Positions 13,739 through 22,527 of a stretch of DNA of 30,000 nucleotides are shown in pieces. Within the stretch, counting starts at the first letter, position 1, and each line of letters opens with the position of its first letter. Source of the stretch: Bigelowiella natans CCMP2755 (Eukaryota > Cercozoa > Chlorarachniophyceae); the NCBI GenBank assembly GCA_000320545.1, contig ADNK01001857.1, positions 1-30,000 on the forward strand, read 5' to 3'. The notes beneath the pieces were generated by a model that ran no database searches, was not told the origin of the DNA, and saw only the letters and a list, made by a program, of their open reading frames with translations. A program made the translations under genes and the position numbers.

Positions 13739-14287
13739 GATCTACTATACTAGTGGTGGTGGTGATGATGATGATGATGATGGAGACGGTGATAATGATG
13801 TCTTGTCGTTGGTATCATGGGACGATGATCAGGTGTTGTACGTGCAAGACGCACAATTGCACTTTATAAAGTAGATTAATAATTATTTTACCCTGCTGGT
13901 AATGTTGATTCCTATTGTAATCTCCTCCTCCTCCTCCTCCTCCTCCTCCTCCTCCTCCCGTACTGATACAATAACATAAAGTGCTACTACTACTAATTCT
14001 GTTCTTCTTCTTAGCTACAGAAGGCTTTGCCTCTCAAAGTAAATGATGAAATTAAGGTCATGACGGTGGTGCTGGTGGTGCTGGTGGTGGATATGATAGA
14101 ACAAGTATAAACTTATTTGGCACTAGCACAAGAGATTTGGTTAAATGCTGTAGAACTTACACAGCTGCAGCAGCAGTACTATGATGATGATAGTGATGAT
14201 TGATGACGATGAGGATAAGCATGATGACATAAGATCATAGTAGAGATTATTATCATCACCAGCATATGTTAGCCACTGAATAAGTAG

Positions 14288-14325
<38 letters not shown>

Positions 14326-14539
14326 ATTATGATTAGATTCCCCTGAAGTTGGTTGGGCATTTGGCTTGTTGTGGGTATGAAAAGAACAACCAAACAACAT
14401 GATCTTTTTACTGTGTTATTATTCCCATCATTTCCACAGAAACCCTTCAACAAAGATCCATACCAACATGCATGTGTTACATACTTAGCGTCGATATAAC
14501 GCTACGCTACTACCACGAGTCTAAGTGTAGCTATTCTCC

Positions 14540-14574
<35 letters not shown>

Positions 14575-16803
14575 ACTTTCGAAAAGTGATCAAAAAGGTA
14601 TTATGAGTAGTAGTAGCAGCAGTAATAGTAGTAGTAGTAGTAGTAATAGGAGGTGGTACTTAGCTATAGCCTTCCATCGTTTCAAATACATTATATCATA
14701 TATCAACACCAATTATAGTACTAATAGCAGAAATAGTAGTAATAGAAGAAAAGGAGAAAGATGAGGAAAAAGAAGCAGCAAATAATCACGCCGCTACTAA
14801 GACATCTTCTGAATTGGAATTTGTAGTTAGGCTGACAGCATCCTAGCAGTAGACTGTATTCATCATCATCATCATTATCATCATCATTAGGTTTCATGGA
14901 AAGTTACATCATGTGTGGCAATCAAACATGCCCAATTTATGATCAATGCAGCAGTAACAAGGGCTTATTTGCTCTCTGCAGCTAGAAAAGAGGGCAATGT
15001 GAAAAAGAAGGAGAAGACCAACAAAAAGATACATACCAAACTAACTGCAAAGTAGTAATTCAATGTCGTCTCAATTAAACTTAATTTTAATGATGATGAG
15101 GATGATGATTATGATGATGATGATGATGATGATATATGATTGTGATGGTTGCAGTAGGTATAGGGTTTATAGAAGTAGTCTTGATGTACGTGAGGAGGAG
15201 GATCAAGCTGCTGCTGCTGCTGCTACTGCTACTGCCGTTTTGCCTCCTTCAAGAAGAGTAGAACATGAAGGCAAGCAGCAAGAAGAACAACAACAAAGAA
15301 AATTTATAATGAAGGAAAAACAAAAAAAACACAAGGAAAACAAGGAAGGAAAACAAGCAACTGCAATTAATGACGATGAACCCAAAAGCTGCATCAACAC
15401 CGATGCTAGAAAGAAGAAGTTGATCATCAACAACTTTTTGAGTCAAAGGATGCACAAATATACGTACATCGTCATCAAGCTGGAAAACAAAAGTAGTAGT
15501 AGTAGTAGTAGTATTTCATTTGTGAATCATCAGTCCAACCATTATCGTTCGAATTATGATTATATCAACCCCTCCTCTATACTACTTCTACTACAACTTA
15601 TATTTGTTGTTGTTGTTGTTGTTGATGATGATGATAATGATGTTATTGTTATCAGCTGAAAATGATTTGGTGATCAACTTGCAAGCACCTCACCGAAGAA
15701 GAAGAAGAAGAAGAAGAAGAAGAAGAAAAGGCCAGAATGGAACACAACGACAACCTCAAGAGAAAATTAAGGAGGGGGGGGAGAGGGAGGAGAAGATAGA
15801 AGAAGATGAAGAAGAAGAAGATGTTATGGAAAAGAAGAACAAAATGCACGATGGTAGTAAAGAAAAATCGTTGGGATTTATCAATCAAGATGTGGATGAT
15901 GACGATAATAGCAATTGTGCTGCTGCTGATGATGATGACGATGATAGTAGTACTTGCAGCAACATGATGTTATTAAGAAAGAAAACAACAAGTTGCGCTG
16001 TTTTCGAGCTACCAAGGTCAGTGTTAGTAGCATACACCCAGTACTACATAGCGATATACCTTGGTAACGCTGCTAGCTAATATAATGATGATGATGAGAG
16101 CGTGGTGGTTAGTTGGTTGATGGATGATTGTTGTTCTTAGAATTAGTTTTGGTACCGAAAGAGACCTCAATATACTGCTGCAATGGGGAAGAAGAAGAGG
16201 AGGAGGAGGAGGACAACAGGTTACACACACGAGGACATGTGTACTGCTACTTCTATCTAGTATCATCATATACTAGACATTAGAAACATCATTTCGAGGA
16301 GGAGGATGATGGGTGAACCATCAATATCTCTTGCTTCTTCTCAACATTCTCCTTCCTCTCCTCCTTCTCAACCATCAATATCTCTTGCTTCTACTCAACA
16401 TTCTCCTTCCTCTCCTCCTTCTCAACCATCAATATCTCTTGCTTCTTCTCAACATTCTCCTTCCTCTCCTCCTTCTCTTCCTCTTTATCCTCCTCCCTTA
16501 CTACCCTTTCATCTATCACCACTCGAATATACGTGCAGCAGAATCAGGAGGAGGAGGAGAAGGGCAAGCCAAAGTCAATGATGATGATGATGAAGGAATT
16601 TGATGAGTGCTTAGCAAGATTTCTAAAAAGACACAGACTGGCCTGGTATGTAGTGTCATTGCTGATCTTTAATAATAATAATGATGATGATGATGATGAT
16701 GATGATGAGGATAATACGAATAAGAGTGTTATCCAAACAGTATTCAATATGACTACTACTTCTACAACAATTAAACACATGTTGTTATTTCTTCTCAACT
16801 ATG

Positions 16804-16836
<33 letters not shown>

Positions 16837-17416
16837 AAGAGGAGGAGGAAATATGGTTAGGAACAAGAGCCTTATGATGATGACGACGATGATGGTAGTA
16901 ATGATTGGTGGTAATTGGTGACGACTAATGTACTACTATCACTAAATTATTTCCTAGGAAAATTCTGATCAACCACAAAAAGACTAATACGGAGAAGGAG
17001 GAGGATGGGGGTGGAAGAACAGAGGAGGAGGAGGAGGAGGAGGAGGAGGAGGAGGGAGGGACACTTTCTTCCTCTTCTTCTTCTTCTTCTTCTTCTTCTT
17101 CTTCTTCTTCTGCTTTTCTCTCTCGGATTGGAAATATCAATCTTCTGGATGGTTTAAGAAGGATAAATATCCACCGTCAACAAGACGAGATATCATCAAC
17201 GGACACAGCAGCACCAACAGCAGCAGCCAAAATGAAGAAGAAGAAGAATATAATTAAGCAGAAAGAAACTAGTAAGTAGCAGAACCATTTGAACTACTAA
17301 AGCCTATCATCATCATCATCATCATCATCATCAAACCACACACAAAATTGCAATTCCCTCCTCCTTCTACCCTATTACTGATAGGATTTAGTAGTCTCGC
17401 ACAATCATCTTAAGAG

Positions 17417-17465
<49 letters not shown>

Positions 17466-19100
17466 AATCATGATTTTGAAGAAATGCATGGTCAAGTCAA
17501 TATGACGTCATCGACGTCGTCCTCCCCTCCATCAATCTTCTCGAGAAGTCCCTCAATTCTGCGCCACATTCTGAAACCGTAATAATGATAATAAGAAGAA
17601 CAATAACAACAATAACTACAACAAACGATGATGATTATAACAACACAGTAGTCGTAAGAGAAATAAAAAATAGTAATAATAGTCAACGCACAATGCTAAA
17701 TATAGACATATAGGAAGAGAGAGAGAGAGAGAGATACCAAATCACACCGCCATTATTATAATATATTAAGCAGTAGTCTCCTCTCTCTCCCTCTTTCTCT
17801 CTCTTGAGAATTCTAATAATAATAGGCTGGTTGTGGTCTCCGTACACGCTAGTAAGCACTTAAGAAAGAATAATGACGTTGCAGCTGTGCAAAAAGGAGG
17901 TGATAATGAAAAGGATATCTTAGAGAAGAAGAAGAACAACAACAACATGATGAGAATGTGTCAGAGTAATGGTAATAACAATAACACTAAGAATATCCAC
18001 TCTTATTCCTTGGAGCCTAGTAGTTAAATTCTTATTTGACGTTATCATTCTAACTGTTATAATCATTATTATAATTATCATCAGCAACATCATCATCACT
18101 ACCGCCGTCGTTGTGTAGTACAAGGAAGTGGACATGTGAAATGGGTACAGTGCTAAGATTCTGTATAAAGGCAAAGTCGATGTTACTGCTGTCATCAAGC
18201 ACCACCACAACATGTGCTCAAGGACGTGCTGCCAGCAGTAGTAGTTCTTCTTCCTCTTCTTCCAGTTATGTTCTCTCAGTAGTACCGCAGCGAAAGCAGC
18301 ACCAATGGAATGATGATGAGCACAGTAGTAGTAATGCCATAGAAATGGAGGAGAATAGGAAACTAGGACGATGCCACCTGGACTGCAACAACAACAACAA
18401 CTACTACTACGACTACTACTATGGCAGTGATCGCTACAACAGAAACAGCAGCAGCAGCAGAAGGACCTGTCATACTACTTCTACTACTACTCCTATTGAT
18501 AATTATGACAACGACAACAACACTGCTTCTTTCATACCAATAGGCCATGTACAATCACACATTCCATACAACGCTGAAACAGCATCTCATTGCAGAGAAG
18601 TAGATCATAATCATCATCATGCTGAGGACGGTGACAAATCACTGCAAACTTCAGATGTAGTACCATTAGCTCTGGATAACGATGATGGCTCTATTTCTTC
18701 TCCTTCCCAGCAGCAATTTGAGCACACCCAATCGGTGAAGTAGTAGCAGTAGTAGTAGTAGTAGTAGCAGCAGCAGCAGCGATATCCTAAATATTATATA
18801 TGATTAATATTTGCAATCTGTCTTGATTAACTGATGATGATGATGGTGATGATGATGATGATGTGTATGTGTGTGTGTGTGTGTGTGTTTCACATCAGAT
18901 ATTATTCCTCAAGACGGGTGAATTTCATTTCAAAGCTAAATGTTCATTTGTTAGTCCACAGCAACCACATTTGGTAAACATCAAATAATTGTGCACGTAA
19001 ATTTGTGATGATCAACTCGATATATCCATTTTCTTTAAAGGTTCTTGCTGAAGAGTCGTTTGTCGTAGAAGTAATTCCTCCCGCTGGAGAAAGAGAATGA
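547..19100 (+). CDS. TRS120: TRS120 / TRAPPC9-like subunit of the TRAPP II complex, 57 exons
   Basis: TRS120 (TRAPPC9 or NIBP in animals) is a specific subunit of TRAPP II, a Rab exchange factor and tether at the late Golgi. The spliced frame is 1751 codons plus stop, against about 1150-1200 residues in plant and animal relatives; the excess is low-complexity insertion. Landmarks occur in family order: VIGVVHCPSS near the N-terminus, AGAALEGLAACSLL and GYFRTATMYIHR in the helical repeat region, GLFVFKP then VAGEAVDVKI at the start of the beta-sandwich domains, VANIKVMPPLP, KALPLKVNDEIK, and LFLKTGEFHFKAK near the C-terminus. Every donor and acceptor phase fits the next, which chance would rarely give over 57 exons. 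The start is the first ATG after an in-frame stop. Individual boundaries are hand-called; the least certain are exons 2, 23, 26, 42, 46, 50 and 51. The exon sets are listed separately. Family call about 0.9; complete structure about 0.6. Confidence 0.88.
767..966. repeat. GAT/GGT, CA and CAT microsatellite cluster, TRS120 intron 1
   Basis: Interrupted GAT units with regularly spaced GGT variants (about 767-860) form a higher-order pattern, followed by a CA run near 883-902 and a CAT run near 937-966. All lie inside intron 1, and the long frames through them are repeat artefacts. Confidence 0.9.
1018..1128. repeat. GTA and GT microsatellites, TRS120 intron 1
   Basis: A GTA run (about 1018-1060) is followed by a GT run (about 1080-1130). 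They end about 40 bases before the proposed 15-base exon 2. Confidence 0.9.
2405..2474. repeat. tandem duplication of a 35-bp unit, TRS120 intron 7
   Basis: Two adjacent copies of 35 bases (2405-2439 and 2440-2474) begin GCACATATT and end GAAGAT, differing at a few positions. Unlike the surrounding microsatellites the unit is complex sequence. A looser duplication containing GATAGTAGCGACC lies nearby at about 2857-2930. Confidence 0.85.
2968..3012. repeat. TC run joined to TG run, TRS120 intron 8
   Basis: A compound dinucleotide repeat lies about 80 bases upstream of the exon 9 acceptor; a second, shorter TC stretch near 3070-3080 forms the actual pyrimidine tract. Confidence 0.9.
3286..7034 (+). 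other. TRS120: TRS120 exons 10-22 (helical repeat region)
   Basis: Exons: 3286-3339, 3472-3528, 3833-3871, 4075-4113, 4196-4270, 4409-4461, 4974-5013, 5339-5395, 5619-5672, 6067-6115, 6312-6346, 6519-6558, 6988-7034. The set encodes the TPR-like solenoid. Exon 11 (KKLMMARRQKYVADFCIL), exon 12 (AGAAIDARKYYKE), exon 13 (ALDLARQASDFIW) and exon 14 (AGAALEGL) match the plant TRS120 pattern almost position by position. Exons 15-16 give REALSCYQRLSK and VTYMLRISAAFK. Exons 19-20 give the SSLGYFRTATMYIHR turn. Exons average about 50 bases and phases are consistent throughout. Confidence 0.8.
3631..3828. repeat. GCA, GAA, GT and TA microsatellite cluster, TRS120 intron 11
   Basis: In order: a short GCA run, GAA (about 3645-3683), GT (3729-3761) and TA (about 3795-3828). 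The TA run ends immediately before the ACAG acceptor of exon 12. Confidence 0.9.
7157..7249. repeat. AC, AT and TG compound repeat, TRS120 intron 22
   Basis: An AC run (7157-7174), AT run (about 7179-7214) and TG run (about 7219-7249) follow one another. AC and TG are complementary and flank the AT centre, so the block is a near-perfect inverted repeat able to form a hairpin. Confidence 0.88.
8155..8424 (+). other. TRS120: candidate cassette exon in TRS120 intron 25
   Basis: A 270-base open segment has an acceptor (TATCAG) and a possible donor (GTGATA). Both are in phase 1, the same phase as the exon 25 to exon 26 junction, so inclusion would add 90 residues without changing the frame. It would encode a poly-Ala run, His-rich and Lys/Arg-rich stretches, then an acidic run of about 11 Asp. 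The codons between the repeats are not themselves repetitive (KPDRKANY, GNTIDPNDDAND). Known TRS120 proteins have no insertion here, so it may be intronic or alternatively spliced. Confidence 0.3.
8932..9028. repeat. ATCC and TTC repeats, TRS120 intron 26
   Basis: A tetranucleotide ATCC run (8932-8967) is followed by a TTC run (8991-9028). The TTC run directly abuts the CCTAG acceptor of exon 27 and so acts as its pyrimidine tract. Confidence 0.9.
12165..12200. repeat. TC run serving as pyrimidine tract of TRS120 exon 39
   Basis: An uninterrupted TC repeat ends eight bases before exon 39, whose coding content (ANIKVMPPLP) is strongly conserved. This makes it a clear case of a microsatellite placed as an acceptor signal. 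Similar TC runs lie at about 14290-14323 (before exon 45) and 17421-17460 (before exon 53). Confidence 0.9.
12765..12870. repeat. GTA run at a 5' splice site, then GAA run, TRS120 intron 40
   Basis: The GTA run begins exactly at the exon 40 donor (intron base 12766). A GAA run follows at about 12841-12870. Any GTA unit could serve as donor in the same phase. Confidence 0.88.
13265..13344. repeat. direct duplication of about 40 bp, TRS120 intron 41
   Basis: Copy 1 spans about 13265-13306 and copy 2 about 13307-13344. Both contain TCGTTGTTATT and GAAGTTGTTTATTG; copy 2 lacks three bases. The pair lies 30-110 bases before the exon 42 acceptor. Confidence 0.85.
14337..19100 (+). other. TRS120: TRS120 exons 45-57 (C-terminal domains)
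   Basis: Exons: 14337-14374, 14456-14597, 14891-15051, 15155-15492, 15656-16016, 16141-16219, 16539-16645, 16958-17271, 17482-17578, 17826-18019, 18085-18734, 18899-18973, 19041-19100. Exon 45 (IPLKLVGHLACC) follows KVNDEIK as in relatives. The exon 48/49 junction gives VIKLENKTENDLVINLQ, a clear family strand that fixes the splice to 15492/15656. Exon 51 has the FLKRHRLAW helix, exon 54 LVVVSVHASKHL, exon 55 CEMGTVLRFCIKAKS, exon 56 LFLKTGEFHFKAK. The last exon ends at TGA 19098-19100. Exons 48, 49, 52 and 55 carry large Lys, Arg, Glu, Ser and Asn runs. The exon 46 acceptor (14456) was chosen by phase over a better-looking one at 14441. Confidence 0.7.
16316..16477. repeat. minisatellite, three copies of a 54-bp unit, TRS120 intron 50
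   Basis: Copies start at 16316, 16370 and 16424 and are nearly identical (copy 2 has ACT where the others have TCT). Each unit begins AACCATCAATATC and is strongly pyrimidine-rich. The unit is 18 codons, so open frames run through all three copies (for example a Ser/Pro-rich one), but none joins the flanking exons by an obvious splice. Confidence 0.92.
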
Positions 19101-19247
19101 TATCTTAGATTGGACGGATGGAGAAATAGAATGAGCATATCTTAAGTTGGATCGATGCTTGCATGCACAATGTTTTAGGTTAACTCTGATGCCAATGTAT
19201 CTCGAAATGGCTCGATGTAGCGCTCTAGTTGCCCACATGTTGCACAG

Positions 19248-19278
<31 letters not shown>

Positions 19279-19777
19279 CGTCCATGCGATGCGTGCAATG
19301 AAATAAGCCGTACGCAAGTAAACAGGTGAAGCGTGCTGTGTCACTGTTTTTTGCACATGTTGCATCTTGGCGAAATGTGTTGCCGACTACGATCCGATCC
19401 TGCATGCTCACCCGTTCACATCAAAATGCAGTTGTGAAGAAAGTCACAGCACACGTGACAACAAACGCCACACACCGCCATCGGCTTTCGTGTCGTTGCA
19501 CTTCTAGATTTGCTCGTGATGACTAGATGATGCACACCACCGAGCAATCATCGCTAGTGAAGTCATGCGTGTAGATGCCGATGTGGCTAACTAGCACACT
19601 GCTGTTGCGTTCATTTGACGATCAAATCAACACTGCATGTGCGTATGTTGCGGTGCATGTAGCTACCTAACCGACTCGATGACATCGTAACCGATCACAG
19701 TCTAGCAGTAGCGCATGCAGCATTCGTATGTCTAGATGTTTAGCATAGCATTCGTGTGTCTAGATGTTTAGCACACC

Positions 19778-19813
<36 letters not shown>

Positions 19814-19966
19814 ATGGCAATGAGTGCTCCGCACAAAACGTGACGTGGAATCGAATTATTATGTTCTTTAGTTTGATATTGTACAACCAAAGCAATCATT
19901 ATTTCGGATTCTGATGACTTGGGTAATTACCATCGACGACCACACACGCTAGCATGTGCATTTGAG
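19101..19966. other. convergent spacer 1 (TRS120 / RG-rich gene), CpG- and palindrome-rich
   Basis: I see no gene. Composition changes abruptly after the TRS120 stop: microsatellites nearly vanish (only a TTG run at 19248-19278 and a TGC run at 19779-19813), and short self-complementary words become frequent, including ACATGT, GCATGC, TGCATG, ACACGTG and CGATC. It contains a 28-bp tandem duplication (19720-19773). The spacer lies tail to tail between a + gene and a - gene, like the two other spacers described here. Confidence 0.7.
19720..19773. repeat. two-copy tandem repeat, period 28 bp
   Basis: Two 26-base copies start at 19720 and 19748, each running from GCATTCGT to GATGTTTAGCA with one difference (A/G). 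A related word (TAGCATTCGTA followed by CATCTAG) occurs in convergent spacer 3 near 28047-28068. Confidence 0.88.
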
Positions 19967-20580
19967 TTATATTCTCTGAGTGTGAAGGAGCATCGGATTG
20001 AGCATTGGATTTCGTCCATTATCATTCTGTCTGTTTACAGGCTTTACTCGAATTTCATCATTCATAATCTTAACATTAATAGATCCTTTTCGTTGGCCAG
20101 CATCTCTCCAACGATGTATACTGTTTCCTGTTCTGCACCATCCCCTGCTGCTGCTGCTGCTACTACTACTACTACTACTACTACTAATATCTTGATGTGA
20201 TCCACGGTAAAAATACTGCTGCCTGCTACGATTTTCAAGCCGCTGCCGTGATGATGACGATGATGAAGACAACGAGTCTGTGCAGATTAGCATATATATA
20301 TAATCTCTTCTTACGAACAACAGATAAAGCATTCTTGCTGTGCAGGTACTTGATACTACAACTCATAACTACTACTACTACTACTACTACTACCTGTTGC
20401 GAGGAGTGTGAGAGATGGATGAGTATTCATATCGACTATCTCTTCCCCTCCTCCTCCTCGTCTCCCTGTCCTTCTCCAGCCACCACCATTTCCTCGTCCT
20501 CTTCCTCCCCCCCCTCCCCCTCTTCCTCCTCCTCCACCATGGGGTAATGCTCGCAATCGTTTTGCTTGCGGTTGTACAGC
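19967..20580 (-). CDS. RG-rich and Ser-rich protein, 3' two exons, 5' end unresolved
   Basis: Exon 20580-20394 and terminal exon 20277-19967 join in phase (G plus AC gives Asp), leaving about 164 residues with no start codon seen. The upstream exon starts AVQPQAKRLRALPHGG and has a Gly/Arg-rich segment with RGRGNGGGW, typical of RNA-binding tails. The second exon has two Ser runs, one from an AGT repeat, then a non-repetitive basic C-terminus (WRDAGQRKGSINVKIMNDE). The intron opens with a GTA microsatellite. A further 5' exon may lie near 20765-20725, but the phase does not fix it. I do not recognise the family. The non-repetitive C-terminus and good splice phase argue for a real gene. Confidence 0.5.
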
Positions 20581-20917
20581 CTATATAAAGTTGAAGTAGC
20601 ACACAACAATAGTCAAGGATATAATGATGGTACTAATGATGAGAGACATATCATGATAAATAGAAGATTTGCACCCCTTTCAATACTGCATTTATTTCTC
20701 TAAAAATGCTAATCTTATACCCTTTTGCTGCCCCCCCTGCTGCCGAAGTTAGGTCTTCTCTTCTGGAAACACAAAATACCAAATCATCATCATCATCATC
20801 ATCAGCATCATCATCACAACCACCATTATTGCAAACTTCTGATCATCTTTTTTTTAACTCAGTAGGCACAACAACTTGATTATTTATATTTATACACAAT
20901 TAACTCATGCTTTATGG

Positions 20918-20952
<35 letters not shown>

Positions 20953-20988
20953 CACAATGAAATATGAAACAACCCTCGTCCTCTACTA
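20581..20988. other. gap between RG-rich gene and TND gene
   Basis: This should hold the missing 5' exon or exons and promoter of the RG-rich gene. It contains CAT repeats near 20785-20815, a GAT run at 20918-20952, and on the minus strand a short possible coding patch (KRRPNFGSRGAAK, about 20765-20725) flanked by an AG and a GTATAAG. That patch fits the RG-rich theme but not the phase of the next exon. Confidence 0.4.
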
Positions 20989-21337
20989 CTAGTAGCTACT
21001 ACAAACGACCCTGCTTTTAATCATTGGGACTTTGGGGACTTCTGATTCGTTGTATGATGGGGGGCCTTGAGGAGGATTGTTAGCCATTGTTGCTGCTGCT
21101 GCAGAAGCAGTGCAGCTCGTAGTAGATTCTCGGATTTTCTGTTGACCTGCCTCGCCGCTTTCCAGACCTCGATGAAATTTAGCTAAAGGATGCTCGATCC
21201 ATGCTTTGTTGTCCAGTAGAAATATAACATGCGAAAGAATACATAAATCAACAACTCAATGAGGTAGCAGCATGGTTTTATCTGAATGAAACCGCAGCTC
21301 TCTTTTGTACATCATAGCTATATTTGCCTCCTCTTTT

Positions 21338-21369
<32 letters not shown>

Positions 21370-22527
21370 ACGAAGTGGTTTTCGCCATAGAGTCAAAGGC
21401 CCGTCGTTGTTGCTTCTTACATTGCTCTTCTTCCTTCGGATATTTTGGTAGTGACGAGTGGTGCGAGACACCACATCTCCCCCACCTGCTGCCATAGGTG
21501 AAGATGGAGAACATGTTGAGGAAGCTTTGCCTTGAAAGCGGCGGCTCGATTTACTTGCTTCTTCAGGACGATGATAATTCGGAGGATCCATGATTTTAAA
21601 ATATCTTACATTTTCTAAGTTTAAGGCCCATCTAAGCTTTTCCTTTGCCTTCCTAGATTACAAGGGAGGAAGGATAGACAAGTAGTAACGATGTGTGTTG
21701 TTGTATTGTTGCACAGTACTGACTACTAAGTATAGCAGAATTCTATGAATTAAAGGCGGGACTAAGTTTTCTGGTGTAAAGAGAAGATGGTGCGAGGAAC
21801 CATTTCTTATCAATTTCTGTGGCGAAGTCACTAAATCCATCATTTGTATGTGAACATAAGCAACAGCTCGAAAAATGCTGGTGATAAAAAATAAATTATT
21901 ACTTTTTTGCTGGGTAATTTTGTGCCGATTTCCTAGTTATCGAAGAAGTGGCAGGACCAGGATCGCGTCCATAAATGGTCATGATTCTTTGGGAAAGTAC
22001 CATAAGACCCTTGTCGGGGGTATATGGCCTGGCTAGACTCTTGGCGCGTTGAAGCAACCCCGAATCTTGCATCTTGCTCACAGGAAACTTTAGTCTCATC
22101 TTGATGATCGCACGAAAGACACTTCGTGTTACTTCAGTACCTTCTGAAGTTTTGATCCATTGGTAGAGAATTTCCAATCCCTTACATTCTGCGAAGCTAA
22201 AAACAATTCGGCATTATCAAGTTCGGAGCAAATGAAAGGACACTTTGCCTGCATTCACCTGTTTATTGAGGACCGATCACGAGATAGCTTCGGGATTGCA
22301 GTCCTTAAGATGTGCATACGTTCGGATTCGTTCTGTGATCTTTTCAGCAGGTCAACGAACTTGGGGACTCTAGAAGAATGCATTGGCGCCTTTGGGTTTG
22401 ATCCGGACAATGCCTTGATTGCTGTTATTAATTCTGACTGGAAACCCCTCCGGGTGGGTGCATCTGAAAGAAGTTCTCCCGTGGGACCATGGATGAGCCC
22501 TTCATCCCGACCCGGTCGATATGCCAT
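20989..22527 (-). CDS. TFIIS N-terminal (TND/LW) domain protein, PNUTS/IWS1-like
   Basis: Exons: 22527-22259, 22196-21903, 21652-21372, 21203-20989. Phases join exactly to give 352 residues. Residues about 55-185 form an all-helical segment with the TND pattern: FVDLLKRS, then AECKGLEILYQWI (the Gly-Leu-x-x-Leu-x-x-Trp core), IIKMRLKFPV and SGLLQRAKSLA. In IWS1, PNUTS and Elongin A this domain binds short linear motifs in transcription elongation factors, so a nuclear role in transcription is likely. The C-terminal third is basic, then Ala/Pro/Ser-rich, with no recognised domain. The first exon is open upstream to a TAA with no earlier ATG. The start is head to head with the next gene, 454 bp away. 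Confidence 0.62.

Larger units (their letters stand above)
10098..14056 (+). other. TRS120: TRS120 exons 30-44 (first beta-sandwich domains)
   Basis: Exons: 10098-10145, 10305-10354, 10581-10608, 10722-10768, 10934-10964, 11022-11063, 11200-11266, 11651-11679, 11926-11967, 12209-12296, 12711-12765, 13028-13094, 13377-13411, 13622-13832, 14015-14056. Landmarks in order: GLFVFKP, VAGEAVDVKIRIHNCLGIPV, SAVPRSAGLITIRG, ANIKVMPPLP, ELYVGEQRTI, ISIRNVSTNGK, KALPLKVNDEIK. Exon 43 inserts about 55 residues of Arg, Ser, Gly and Asp runs from AGG, TCA and GAT repeats. A strong GTAAGTG inside exon 36 (from 11224) is not used in this model, because the conserved strand continues through it. Confidence 0.75.

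Noticed and set aside
14135-14149. 15-base micro-exon (IWLNA) between exons 44 and 45
   Set aside because: The family pattern runs directly from KVNDEIK to IPLKLVG, and skipping it keeps phase 0.
16313-16603. Leu-rich and Ser/Pro-rich frames across the 54-bp minisatellite as a separate gene
   Set aside because: They are open only because the unit is a multiple of three and pyrimidine-rich; no start, splice or domain support.
20197-20547. Plus-strand Ser/Pro-rich frame opposite the RG-rich exon
   Set aside because: Antisense of Gly/Arg codons and a CTA repeat; the minus-strand model has matching splice phases.
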